DNA from: Verrucomicrobiales bacterium
GTDB lineage: Bacteria; Verrucomicrobiota; Verrucomicrobiia; Verrucomicrobiales; DEV007
Length of the DNA stretch: 5,487 nt
Reading direction: 5' to 3'
Assembly (NCBI GenBank): GCA_007123695.1
Contig: SLGN01000472.1
Span: 1-5,487, forward strand
In this document: positions 1 to 5,487 of the stretch, piece by piece
How positions within the stretch are numbered: position 1 is the first letter of the stretch
Layout of the letters: every line of letters begins with the position of its first letter
The notes under the pieces: model-generated
Seen by the model: only the letters and a program-made list of their open reading frames with translations
Databases searched by the model: none
Told to the model about the DNA's origin: nothing
Made by a program: the position numbers and the translations under genes

Positions 1-354
1 ACTATTGTCGCCGGAGTTCCCGTCAATCTGGTTCGAGATGCTGTCTTCGTTGGGGGCTCCTACCACAACGATGTCGCCATCGACCGCTACGCTGGCCCCA
101 AAAAAGTCCATTGCATCGGAGTTCGAGGCCTTCAGGTAGGCCGCTTGACTCCAAGTCGTCCCACTGCGTTGAAAGATGTAAGCTGCCCCGGAGCGGTGGC
201 TTCCATTGTCATCGCCATCACCGTCGATTCCGCGCGCTGCGCTGCTCTCTCCCGGAGCTCCAACGACAATGACATCTCCGTTGATTGCCGCCGAAAGTCC
301 AAAGAAATCCTGGTCTTCCCAATTCGAAGAGCGCAAGCGTGCCTGCAGGGTCCA
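1..354 (-). repeat. Two tandem 67-residue FG-GAP-type repeats
   Basis: Unit 1 runs from 354 to 154 and unit 2 from 153 to the window edge, in register at a 201-base period. Both follow the order W(T/S)xQAxLxxSN, DFFGxSxAxxGD, (I/V)VVGAP, and an Asp/Gly-rich loop. Unit 2 stops at the edge inside that loop, so more copies very likely follow to the left. Confidence 0.8.
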
Positions 355-714
355 CGATTTGCCGCTCCAGACGTAGACGTTCAATCGGCCATCCACTTCT
401 CCCGTAACGACCGTGTCTCCGTCAGCGGCCCTTGTGGCGCTAGAAGACCGCAAAAAGCTCTGTTGGAGGTAGTGTGATTGACCAAATAGCGCTGGTGGAC
501 TGAGGAGCGCGGTTAGGGAAAAAACCAGAAGGGATCGGGAGTATCGATCGCTTCGCCGACTGAGTTTTTGTCTTTCTTCTCTCCCGCTTCCGTCCGATGC
601 AAGGCCGGAGGCGGGAGGCGGCCACGTTGATTGCTCGAGCGGTTCCACAACGAGGGAACGCCCTTGGCGGGCGGCGAATGGAGGTGGAGGAAACGAGGGT
701 ATGCGCGTTGTCAT
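1..714 (-). CDS. Secreted FG-GAP repeat protein, N-terminal part (3' partial, start uncertain)
   Basis: This frame is open to the left edge (238 residues from the ATG at 714). A signal peptide is clear: Arg-rich RRSDRYSRS, core LLVFSLTALLSPPALFG, likely cleavage before QSHYLQQ (about residue 79). The mature part has FG-GAP/integrin-alpha-type propeller repeats: DFFGLSAAINGDVIVVGAP (136-154) and DFFGASVAVDGDIVVVGAP (203-221), 67 residues apart. Each is followed by an Asp/Asn/Gly loop (IDGDGDDNG, IDGNSGDNS) that could bind calcium. Such proteins are usually large exported or surface propellers; most of it lies outside the window. The start is a problem: no ATG, GTG or TTG lies close to the signal peptide. 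In-frame choices are ATG 714, GTG 648 (56 codons before the cleavage site) and GTG 750, which overlaps the upstream stop as GTGA. The residues from 714 to about 565 are Pro-rich and probably not conserved. Confidence 0.8.
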   Translation of the reverse strand, partial: MTTRIPSFPPPPFAARQGRSLVVEPLEQSTWPPPASGLASDGSGREERQKLSRRSDRYSRSLLVFSLTALLSPPALFGQSHYLQQSFLRSSSATRAADGDTVVTGEVDGRLNVYVWSGKSWTLQARLRSSNWEDQDFFGLSAAINGDVIVVGAPGESSAARGIDGDGDDNGSHRSGAAYIFQRSGTTWSQAAYLKASNSDAMDFFGASVAVDGDIVVVGAPNEDSISNQIDGNSGDNS

Positions 715-746
715 GATGCCGTGCGGAGTCGAATAGGGGCCGTGCC

Positions 747-1736
747 TCACCTCGCCGCCGCCCTGCCGGAGAGCGCCGCCCTCACGGCGGGTGCGCTGCT
801 TCTCACGGTGAGAGCGGCTTTGCGGACGCCCTTGGCTCGGGGGCGGAAACTCACCTTGAAGGCGGTCGAGGCGCCGGGGGCGAGGCTCTTGCGCGCGGGC
901 TGGGAAAAGAGGAAATCGCGTCTCGCTTTCCCCGCCGCCACAACCCGCAGCCCGCCCAGAGGGGCGCCCCCTCGGTTGGAGATTCGGAGGGTCTGGGGTC
1001 GGCTTCTCTTGCCAATCTGGGTCAGCGGGAAGGGCCGGGGCCACTGCACGACGGTGCGGGCGGGAGTGCGAAACGAGGTGCTGGGCGGAGGCGGTGCAAA
1101 GACGGTCGCCAGGAGCGTGAATACGGGATTTCCCCTCAGGCTCGAGATGTACGGGCCCGACTGCGAAGTCGTCGATTGAGCGGTCAGCGGATCGGAGAGG
1201 TCTCTGGTTGCAACCGTCCACCGCCAATCGTCGTCGTCGTCGTCCCTGGTGTCGTTCGCGATGCTCAGCCAGTACGAGCCAGCACCGAGCTCTATCGGAG
1301 CAACGAGGTTTGCCTCGTAGCGATAGACGTCCAGTCCGAACTCGTCGATCCCTGTGTCCCTTCGGGAAAACACTTCGAGCGCTACCGGGGGCGAGGCGGC
1401 AGAGCCCGGAAGATCACCGTTGTCGACGTTGTCGTCGTTCAAAATCTGCAAGGTGAAAACATCGGTGCCAATCGTCTGCGCCATTGCGTAGGTTCCCTCG
1501 AAGGTGACCGAGCGGATCGTCGCGCTCGCCGCCAGCTCGAACTCCGTGGCACGGCATGAGGGAGTATCGGAATCGGAGCTGAATGCATCGATTGGTGCAA
1601 CGATGTTCGCGCCGGGCCCTCCCACAAAAATGGGCGGGGGCGGTGAATTCTGGGAGAAGGCGGATTTCACGCCGCCAAACAGAAGGACAATAGTGGAAAG
1701 CAGCGAGGAGATGGCGATGAGGGAGGATCGGCTCAT
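747..1736 (-). CDS. Secreted protein with beta-rich domain and C-terminal choice-of-anchor-D-type (Ig-like) domain
   Basis: This predicted exported protein of 329 residues ends at a TGA (749-747). I chose the ATG at 1736 because it starts a textbook signal peptide: MSRSS, a hydrophobic core LIAISSLLSTIVLLFGG, and likely cleavage after AFS (residue 28). A GTG at 1823 would add 29 unusual residues before it and lies inside a repeated motif. Residues about 38-212 form an acidic, beta-strand-rich domain with APIELGAGSYWLSIANDT and a DDDDDDWRW stretch, a pattern seen in secreted proteins of several environmental phyla. Residues about 244-325 (RPQTLRISNRGGAPLGG, then SLAPGASTAFKVSFRPRAKG) match the choice-of-anchor-D / ASH-like Ig fold, here very rich in Arg and Lys. 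No PEP-CTERM, LPXTG or other sorting tail follows, so it is probably released or held by binding. No enzymatic motif is visible, and its function is unknown. Confidence 0.82.
   Translation of the reverse strand: MSRSSLIAISSLLSTIVLLFGGVKSAFSQNSPPPPIFVGGPGANIVAPIDAFSSDSDTPSCRATEFELAASATIRSVTFEGTYAMAQTIGTDVFTLQILNDDNVDNGDLPGSAASPPVALEVFSRRDTGIDEFGLDVYRYEANLVAPIELGAGSYWLSIANDTRDDDDDDWRWTVATRDLSDPLTAQSTTSQSGPYISSLRGNPVFTLLATVFAPPPPSTSFRTPARTVVQWPRPFPLTQIGKRSRPQTLRISNRGGAPLGGLRVVAAGKARRDFLFSQPARKSLAPGASTAFKVSFRPRAKGVRKAALTVRSSAPAVRAALSGRAAAR
1227..1244 (-). repeat. GAC trinucleotide run coding six Asp residues
   Basis: Five GAC codons followed by one GAT encode residues 165-170 of the secreted anchor-D-type protein, directly before WRW. 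Short triplet runs of this kind can change length by slippage without breaking the frame. An Asp cluster on an exported beta-domain could bind cations such as calcium, but this is inference. Confidence 0.6.
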
Positions 1737-1749
1737 AGGGGATTTGGAT

Positions 1750-1784
1750 TTCTTCGTGTGGCGAGAGAGGGCGGACACGAAGAA
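1750..1784 (-). promoter_or_regulatory. Inverted repeat / 5'-leader hairpin before the anchor-D-type gene
   Basis: TTCTTCGTGT (1750-1759) and ACACGAAGAA (1775-1784) form a perfect 10-bp inverted repeat with a 15-base loop. The repeat ends 13 bases before the preferred ATG at 1736. A further direct copy of the right arm, CACGAAGAAT, sits at 1821-1830, exactly 45 bases from the copy at 1776-1785. No clear Shine-Dalgarno sequence is visible between the hairpin and the ATG. It could be an operator for a dimeric regulator or an RNA hairpin affecting initiation; the sequence does not decide between them. Confidence 0.4.
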
Positions 1785-1866
1785 TGAAAAGTCGGTTCGC
1801 CCCCGGATTCGATCTGGGTTCACGAAGAATTACCAGTCGGTGCGGGAAGGTGAGGAAAAATTTTGC

Positions 1867-1896
1867 CAGCAGGATTTTTTCGAGCCATCCTGTCTG
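1867..1896 (-). terminator. Possible weak intrinsic terminator after the kinase gene
   Basis: On the minus strand, 58 bases past the kinase stop, CAGGAT pairs with ATCCTG around an 11-base loop. Three further pairs (CAG/CTG) can form past a single bulged base. A run of five T follows at 1860-1856, but it is separated from the stem by GGCAAAA, so the layout is not ideal. The stem is only moderately strong. It may instead be chance structure in an A/T-rich intergenic patch. Confidence 0.3.
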
Positions 1897-1953
1897 CGGT
1901 CAGATCCGGAGGCGAATTCAGGGAGGGACGGACGAAACAGAGGAGCTTCGGCT

Positions 1954-4900
1954 CTATTCCCCCGTCGTCGCCGGAAAGTCCCGCCCTGCGGTCTCGTCAG
2001 GAAGGCGCGTCGGCTCGATCCAGATCAGCTTGGCTCCTGTGGAAAGGTCCACACGGAAGGTCTCGAAATCGAGAACGGTCCCGATGGAGTTGACCTGGTC
2101 GTTCAGGCCGCGCCCCTCGTCGTCCCCCCATGCGAGCCACGAGCCATCAGGTCGCTGCGCGGCGTTGGAAAAGTCCCACGACTTGACGCGAATGACTGGA
2201 CCGAGGTCGGGCGGCACGCTCAGAGCCGAGGCGACCCGGGGGTGTCTCAGACTGAGTGGATGACACCAGGTCGCCACCGATCCATCTTCGTAGAGTCCGA
2301 TCACGTGGTGCGCTCCCACCGCAATTTGGACCAGCTTTCGCGCGTCCTCGGGGGGATCGAAAAATCCATGCGGCTCGATCCAGCAGTTCGCTTTTCCATC
2401 GGCGGTGAGGACGGCGAACTGGCTGATCCAGGATTCCACGGCGACCACGTCTTCGAGGCGGTCAAGCCGGTCGAGAACGTAGCGATGGGACTTCACCCGG
2501 GATTCGGTCGCACCAAAGCCGAGCCGACGCTCCGGGGTCACCAAGAGCGCCACGTCGTCGGACTGGGTCAGGTCGGAGACGCGGGGGATGGGCTGAAGGA
2601 GGGGGCGATGCTCTTTCCCCGAGGGCGGCGACGAAGGAACGAGACGGTCCGGCCACTCGATTATGAAGGATTGGCTCACGCGCCGATAGTCGCTTCGGGA
2701 GCCCAGTCCAGGCTGCGAGCTGACCATCTCGCCGTTGCGGCGGGCCGCATACCAGCTCATTGCGATGTTGGGTGCCGATTCAACGTAGACGAGGTCGTCG
2801 ATTCCCGAAGCCGCCTCGATCTCGACCATCCCCGGCATCTCGGACCATCGGCGGAGAACGCCGCCGCGGCGTCTCATCCGCTCGAACTCGTCGGTGCCTC
2901 TCAGACCCGTCTTCGGGAGCAGCCTTTCGGGCGAGGGCGTCGCGCCCGCTTCTTCTAGACGGCTTCGCTCTTCCGCTCCGGAGTCCGACGGTCGCGGCTC
3001 GATCCAGAGCAATTTCGCTCCCGTGGTGGTGTTGACCCGGTAGGTCTCAAGATCGAGGGCCGGTCCGATGGAGTTCACCCGGTCGTTCAAACCGCGGCCC
3101 TCGTCGTCCCCCCAGGCGAACCACGATCCGTCCGGACGCTGAACGGCGTTGGCGAAGCCGGGCGATTGGACTCGGATGACCGGACCGAGATCCTGCGGCA
3201 CGCTCATGGGCGGGCCGATCCGAGGATGCCTGCTGTTCGGATGGCACCAGGTCACCACCGACCCATCCTCGTAGAGACCGATCACATGCTGCGCTCCGGC
3301 GGCCACTTGGACGAGTTTTCGCGCATCCTCGGGAGATTCGAAAAACCCATGGGGTTCGGCCCAGCTGTGGGCTTTTCCATCGGCGGTCAGGACGACATAG
3401 TGTTTGCCCCAGGATCCAACGGCGACCACGTTTTGCAGACCATCGAACCGGTCGATCACGTAGCGATGGGACTGCAACCAGAGGTCACTGGCCGCGAATG
3501 CGAGCCGCCCTTCCGGGGTCGCGATCAGTGCCAAGTCAATGCCGAACGACTCGGCCAGGTCGGCGGCGCGAGGGGTTGGCTGGAGAAGGGGCAGAAACTG
3601 TGTCCCCGAATGCGGAGGGGATGGGACGAGGCGGTCGGGCCACTCGATGAAGAAGGAGTGGCTCAGGCGCCGGTAGTCGCTCCGGGAGGTCAGCCCAGGC
3701 TGAGAGCTGACCATCTCGCCGTTGCTGCGGGCCGCATGCCAGGTCAGAACGATGTTAGGGCCCCCTTTCACGAAGACGAGATCGTCGATCCCCGCAGCCG
3801 CCTTGATATCGACCATCCCTGGCATCTCTGACCACTGGCGGAGAACCCCGCCGCGACGTCTCATCCGCTCGAACTCGTCGGTGCCTCTCAGGCCCGTCTT
3901 CGGGAGCAGCTTCTCGAGCGAGGGCGGGGCGGTCGCCTTTTGCGAAGAGGCATCCCTTCCCGGATCGACCGGCTCCTTCGCCTCCCTCGGCTCGATCCAG
4001 GCCAGGGTCGAACCGGCATCCCGAGTTTCCCCGAACACCATCAGGTCGAGGGCGGGTCCGAGCGTATTGATCTTTTCGATCACTCCCGACTCGTCGCCGC
4101 CCCAGGCCACCCACGAGCCGTCCTCGCGCTGCGCCGCATTGATCCGGGCGACGCTCATGATGCGGACGATCTTGTCCTCGTGCTCGGGAACGCGCAGGGA
4201 TCGCTGGACGTGCTCGTGCAACGCAAACGGGGCCCTGCTCCAAGCCGACAGCTTTTGGTCCCGCCCCAATGCGACGACGTGGGCCTCTCCCGCCGCGATC
4301 TGCTGAAACGGACCACCGTTCTCGGGATCGGGGAAGATCCCCCCGTGGAGATTCCATGCGAGGGCCTCGCCCGATTCCCGCAGAAGAGCGAAGGTGAATC
4401 CCCAGCAATCGACCGAGACCACGTCCGCTACCGTTCCGAGCCTCTTCTCCAAATCGGAAACCAGCGGCTGCCACGACGGGTCGCCTACGAAAACGGCCCT
4501 CTTGTCTTCCGTCACGACCACAGCGAAGTTGTTGGTTTGAGCGAAATCCACGGCTCTCGAGGGGGCGTTCCCCGCCCGCTTCAAAACGGGATGGTTGTGA
4601 TGGAGGCACTCGCGATCCCATCGGAGATTAAAATACCTGGATGATCGAACGATGCCGCTCCTGTTGTTGAGCGGGGGAAAGTTGCTCACGTTCCTCCCGT
4701 CGGCACGGGAGCCGAGCCATCCATGGTGCCAGCAGGTCGCTCGGACGAGCGAGACGAGGTCCTCCATCCCGTCAGCCGGGGCCAAGAAGGACGGGGCGTC
4801 GGACGAGTGCCACTGCCGCAGGGGACCTCCGCGCCGCCGCATCTGCTCGAAGTCCGGGTCGAATGGGAAGGCCGCGACCGGGAGCATTGCCTCCACGGGG

Positions 4901-5487
4901 ATCGTCTCGGCGGAGTCTCGGCTCTCCGCGGCCGCGCGCGCCTGTTCCGCCACTTCGGAGGGCTCCTGCAGGGTCCAGAGAACGCCCCCCGCTACGGCAA
5001 GCGCAAGAGCAGCAAGAGCAAGGGCGAGTCCCCGCATCGCTCTCGACGAAAGGGCGAGAATTCGGGGTTCTCCGGCTTCGTCTGCTCCGTCGAGCGGCTC
5101 GGATCCTGCGATTATGCTGGAAATTTCCCTGGGATCGACGGGGCGGCTTGCCGGATCTGGGTCCATCGCCCGCAGGATGGCCTCGTCGAGACGGCGGTTG
5201 CGGCGCGGCAATCGCGAGGTCGGCGGGGGAAAGTTGCCCGAGGGCGTGCTGCCGGTGAGCATTTCGTAGACGACGACGCCGAGGGCGAAGATGTCGGATC
5301 TCGCATCGCAGGAGCGGGCGTCGAGCAATTGCTCGGGGGCGATGTAGGCCGGCGTGCCCATCCCGGCATTGGTCATGGTGAGGGAGACGTCCGCCGTCGG
5401 GCTTGCGATTCGGGCGAGTCCGAAATCGCTGATCTTGGCGACGCCGTCGCTGCCGACGAGGATGTTGCCCGGCTTGATGTCGCGATG
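1954..5487 (-). CDS. Membrane Ser/Thr protein kinase (C-lobe) with three RCC1-like extracytoplasmic repeats, 5' partial
   Basis: This is a Hanks-type Ser/Thr kinase whose N-lobe lies beyond the right edge. The frame stays open from 5487 to a TAG at 1956-1954, giving 1177 visible residues. An ATG at 5376 is internal, because the 37 codons before it encode core kinase motifs. Visible in order (residue 1 = first in window): catalytic loop HRDIKPGN (1-8, with Asp3, Lys5, Asn8), DFG (21-23), APE (50-52), the helix-F Asp (65) and the helix-I Arg (115). All expected catalytic residues in this part are present, so it is probably active. A single hydrophobic helix (about 154-173) preceded by Arg fits a kinase-in, C-terminus-out topology. 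The rest is three Trp-rich units (201-500, 527-831, 856-1159) with RCC1-like strands such as VAAGxxHVIGLYEDGSVxTW and RPDGSWxAWGDDEGRG. In this kinase class the outer part is usually a sensor or adhesion module. The ligand and the phosphorylation substrates are unknown. Confidence 0.93.
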   Translation of the reverse strand, partial: HRDIKPGNILVGSDGVAKISDFGLARIASPTADVSLTMTNAGMGTPAYIAPEQLLDARSCDARSDIFALGVVVYEMLTGSTPSGNFPPPTSRLPRRNRRLDEAILRAMDPDPASRPVDPREISSIIAGSEPLDGADEAGEPRILALSSRAMRGLALALAALALAVAGGVLWTLQEPSEVAEQARAAAESRDSAETIPVEAMLPVAAFPFDPDFEQMRRRGGPLRQWHSSDAPSFLAPADGMEDLVSLVRATCWHHGWLGSRADGRNVSNFPPLNNRSGIVRSSRYFNLRWDRECLHHNHPVLKRAGNAPSRAVDFAQTNNFAVVVTEDKRAVFVGDPSWQPLVSDLEKRLGTVADVVSVDCWGFTFALLRESGEALAWNLHGGIFPDPENGGPFQQIAAGEAHVVALGRDQKLSAWSRAPFALHEHVQRSLRVPEHEDKIVRIMSVARINAAQREDGSWVAWGGDESGVIEKINTLGPALDLMVFGETRDAGSTLAWIEPREAKEPVDPGRDASSQKATAPPSLEKLLPKTGLRGTDEFERMRRRGGVLRQWSEMPGMVDIKAAAGIDDLVFVKGGPNIVLTWHAARSNGEMVSSQPGLTSRSDYRRLSHSFFIEWPDRLVPSPPHSGTQFLPLLQPTPRAADLAESFGIDLALIATPEGRLAFAASDLWLQSHRYVIDRFDGLQNVVAVGSWGKHYVVLTADGKAHSWAEPHGFFESPEDARKLVQVAAGAQHVIGLYEDGSVVTWCHPNSRHPRIGPPMSVPQDLGPVIRVQSPGFANAVQRPDGSWFAWGDDEGRGLNDRVNSIGPALDLETYRVNTTTGAKLLWIEPRPSDSGAEERSRLEEAGATPSPERLLPKTGLRGTDEFERMRRRGGVLRRWSEMPGMVEIEAASGIDDLVYVESAPNIAMSWYAARRNGEMVSSQPGLGSRSDYRRVSQSFIIEWPDRLVPSSPPSGKEHRPLLQPIPRVSDLTQSDDVALLVTPERRLGFGATESRVKSHRYVLDRLDRLEDVVAVESWISQFAVLTADGKANCWIEPHGFFDPPEDARKLVQIAVGAHHVIGLYEDGSVATWCHPLSLRHPRVASALSVPPDLGPVIRVKSWDFSNAAQRPDGSWLAWGDDEGRGLNDQVNSIGTVLDFETFRVDLSTGAKLIWIEPTRLPDETAGRDFPATTGE
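2011..2922 (-). repeat. Kinase ectodomain repeat unit 3
   Basis: This is the C-terminal copy, from LLPKTGLRGTDEFERMRRRG to LIWIEP, followed by an 18-residue tail without recognisable features. Its strands (VVAVESWISQFAVLTADGK, IAVGAHHVIGLYEDGS, QRPDGSWLAWGDDEGRG) match unit 2. The first 73 bases (2922-2850) differ from the same stretch in unit 2 (3909-3837) at only three places, all silent. This points to a fairly recent duplication or to gene conversion between the two copies. Confidence 0.85.
2995..3909 (-). repeat. Kinase ectodomain repeat unit 2
   Basis: This is the middle copy, from LLPKTGLRGTDEFERMRRRG to the closing LLWIEP. It holds RCC1-like strands VVAVGSWGKHYVVLTADGK, LVQVAAGAQHVIGLYEDGS and QRPDGSWFAWGDDEGRG. 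It aligns with unit 3 along almost its whole length at a 987-base offset. Only a two-residue length difference is visible, around FGIDLALI, with most substitutions in the loop SPPHSGTQFLPLLQP and the strand after it. The link to unit 1 is only at the protein level. Confidence 0.85.
3988..4887 (-). repeat. Kinase ectodomain repeat unit 1 (divergent copy)
   Basis: This is the membrane-proximal copy of a unit of about 300 conserved residues. It opens with FEQMRRRGGPLRQW and closes with LAWIEP. Inside it keeps the strand patterns VVSVDCWGFTFALL, IAAGEAHVVAL and REDGSWVAWGGDESG, which match the equivalent places in units 2 and 3. Its middle section differs clearly and carries extra Cys, His and Trp residues (for example ATCWHHGW). 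It is therefore the oldest or fastest-changing copy. The strand pattern resembles RCC1-type beta-propeller blades; the fold is inferred, not shown. Confidence 0.8.

Noticed and set aside
440..625. A 61-codon minus-strand frame over the signal peptide of the FG-GAP gene
   Set aside because: It is in a different frame from the signal peptide and propeller repeats, begins at a GTG without support, and ends early. I considered a frameshift joining it to the FG-GAP frame, but the signal peptide is already intact in the FG-GAP frame.
747..750. GTGA overlap between the anchor-D-type stop and a possible FG-GAP start
   Set aside because: Such overlaps can mark coupled translation, but this start would put about 70 residues before the signal peptide core, making it the least likely of the options.
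631..1179. A 182-codon plus-strand frame opposite the secreted anchor-D-type gene
   Set aside because: It has an Arg/Gly/Ala-rich composition typical of antisense reading of GC-rich DNA, with no motif or signal peptide. The minus strand has the convincing protein.
1737..1953. Sigma-70-like promoter in the kinase/secreted-protein intergenic region
   Set aside because: A TAATTC element can be picked out on the minus strand near 1832-1827, but no acceptable -35 box sits at the right distance, so I do not annotate it.
1942..1955. Small hairpin GAGC-TTCG-GCTC overlapping the kinase stop codon
   Set aside because: The stem is only about five pairs and no T run follows on either strand, so it does not qualify as a terminator.
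1504..2958. A 484-codon open frame on the plus strand, opposite the kinase
   Set aside because: It lies antisense to a well-supported gene, has no recognisable domain and arises from the GC-rich codon bias of the kinase. It also runs across the intergenic region into the secreted protein gene, as chance frames do.
3166..3831. A 221-codon plus-strand open frame opposite kinase repeat 2
   Set aside because: It resembles part of the plus-strand frame opposite repeat 3 only because the underlying kinase DNA is repeated. It is a shadow, not a gene.

Overview
The window is GC-rich and carries three protein-coding genes, all on the minus strand, with little intergenic DNA. The protein types suggest a Verrucomicrobiota or a related PVC-group bacterium: a membrane Ser/Thr kinase with an RCC1-like extracytoplasmic part, a secreted protein ending in a choice-of-anchor-D-type domain, and a secreted FG-GAP repeat protein. 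This assignment is inferred from family habits, not from a marker gene. No RNA gene, mobile element or CRISPR array was seen.

Reading in the direction of transcription (right to left): positions 5487-1954 hold a Hanks-type Ser/Thr protein kinase cut by the window edge exactly at its HRD catalytic loop. After the kinase C-lobe comes one transmembrane helix, then about 960 residues made of three tandem copies of a roughly 328-residue unit with RCC1-like propeller strands. Copies 2 and 3 are very similar even in silent codon positions. A 217-base intergenic stretch follows (1953-1737), with a possible weak terminator and a perfect 10-bp inverted repeat just before the next start codon.

Positions 1736-747 encode a secreted protein of about 329 residues: signal peptide, acidic beta-rich domain with a six-Asp run, and a basic C-terminal Ig-like domain. 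From about 714 down to 1 runs the N-terminal part of a secreted FG-GAP protein. It has a clear signal peptide and two 67-residue repeats, but no usual start codon close to the signal peptide. It continues past the left edge.

The three genes are co-oriented and two, or all three, of the products act wholly or partly outside the cytoplasmic membrane. A plausible but unproven reading is a surface-sensing kinase next to two exported proteins. I see no direct evidence that they form a pathway, and nothing here identifies a new defence or mobile system. The most unusual element is the triplicated propeller-like sensor of the kinase.
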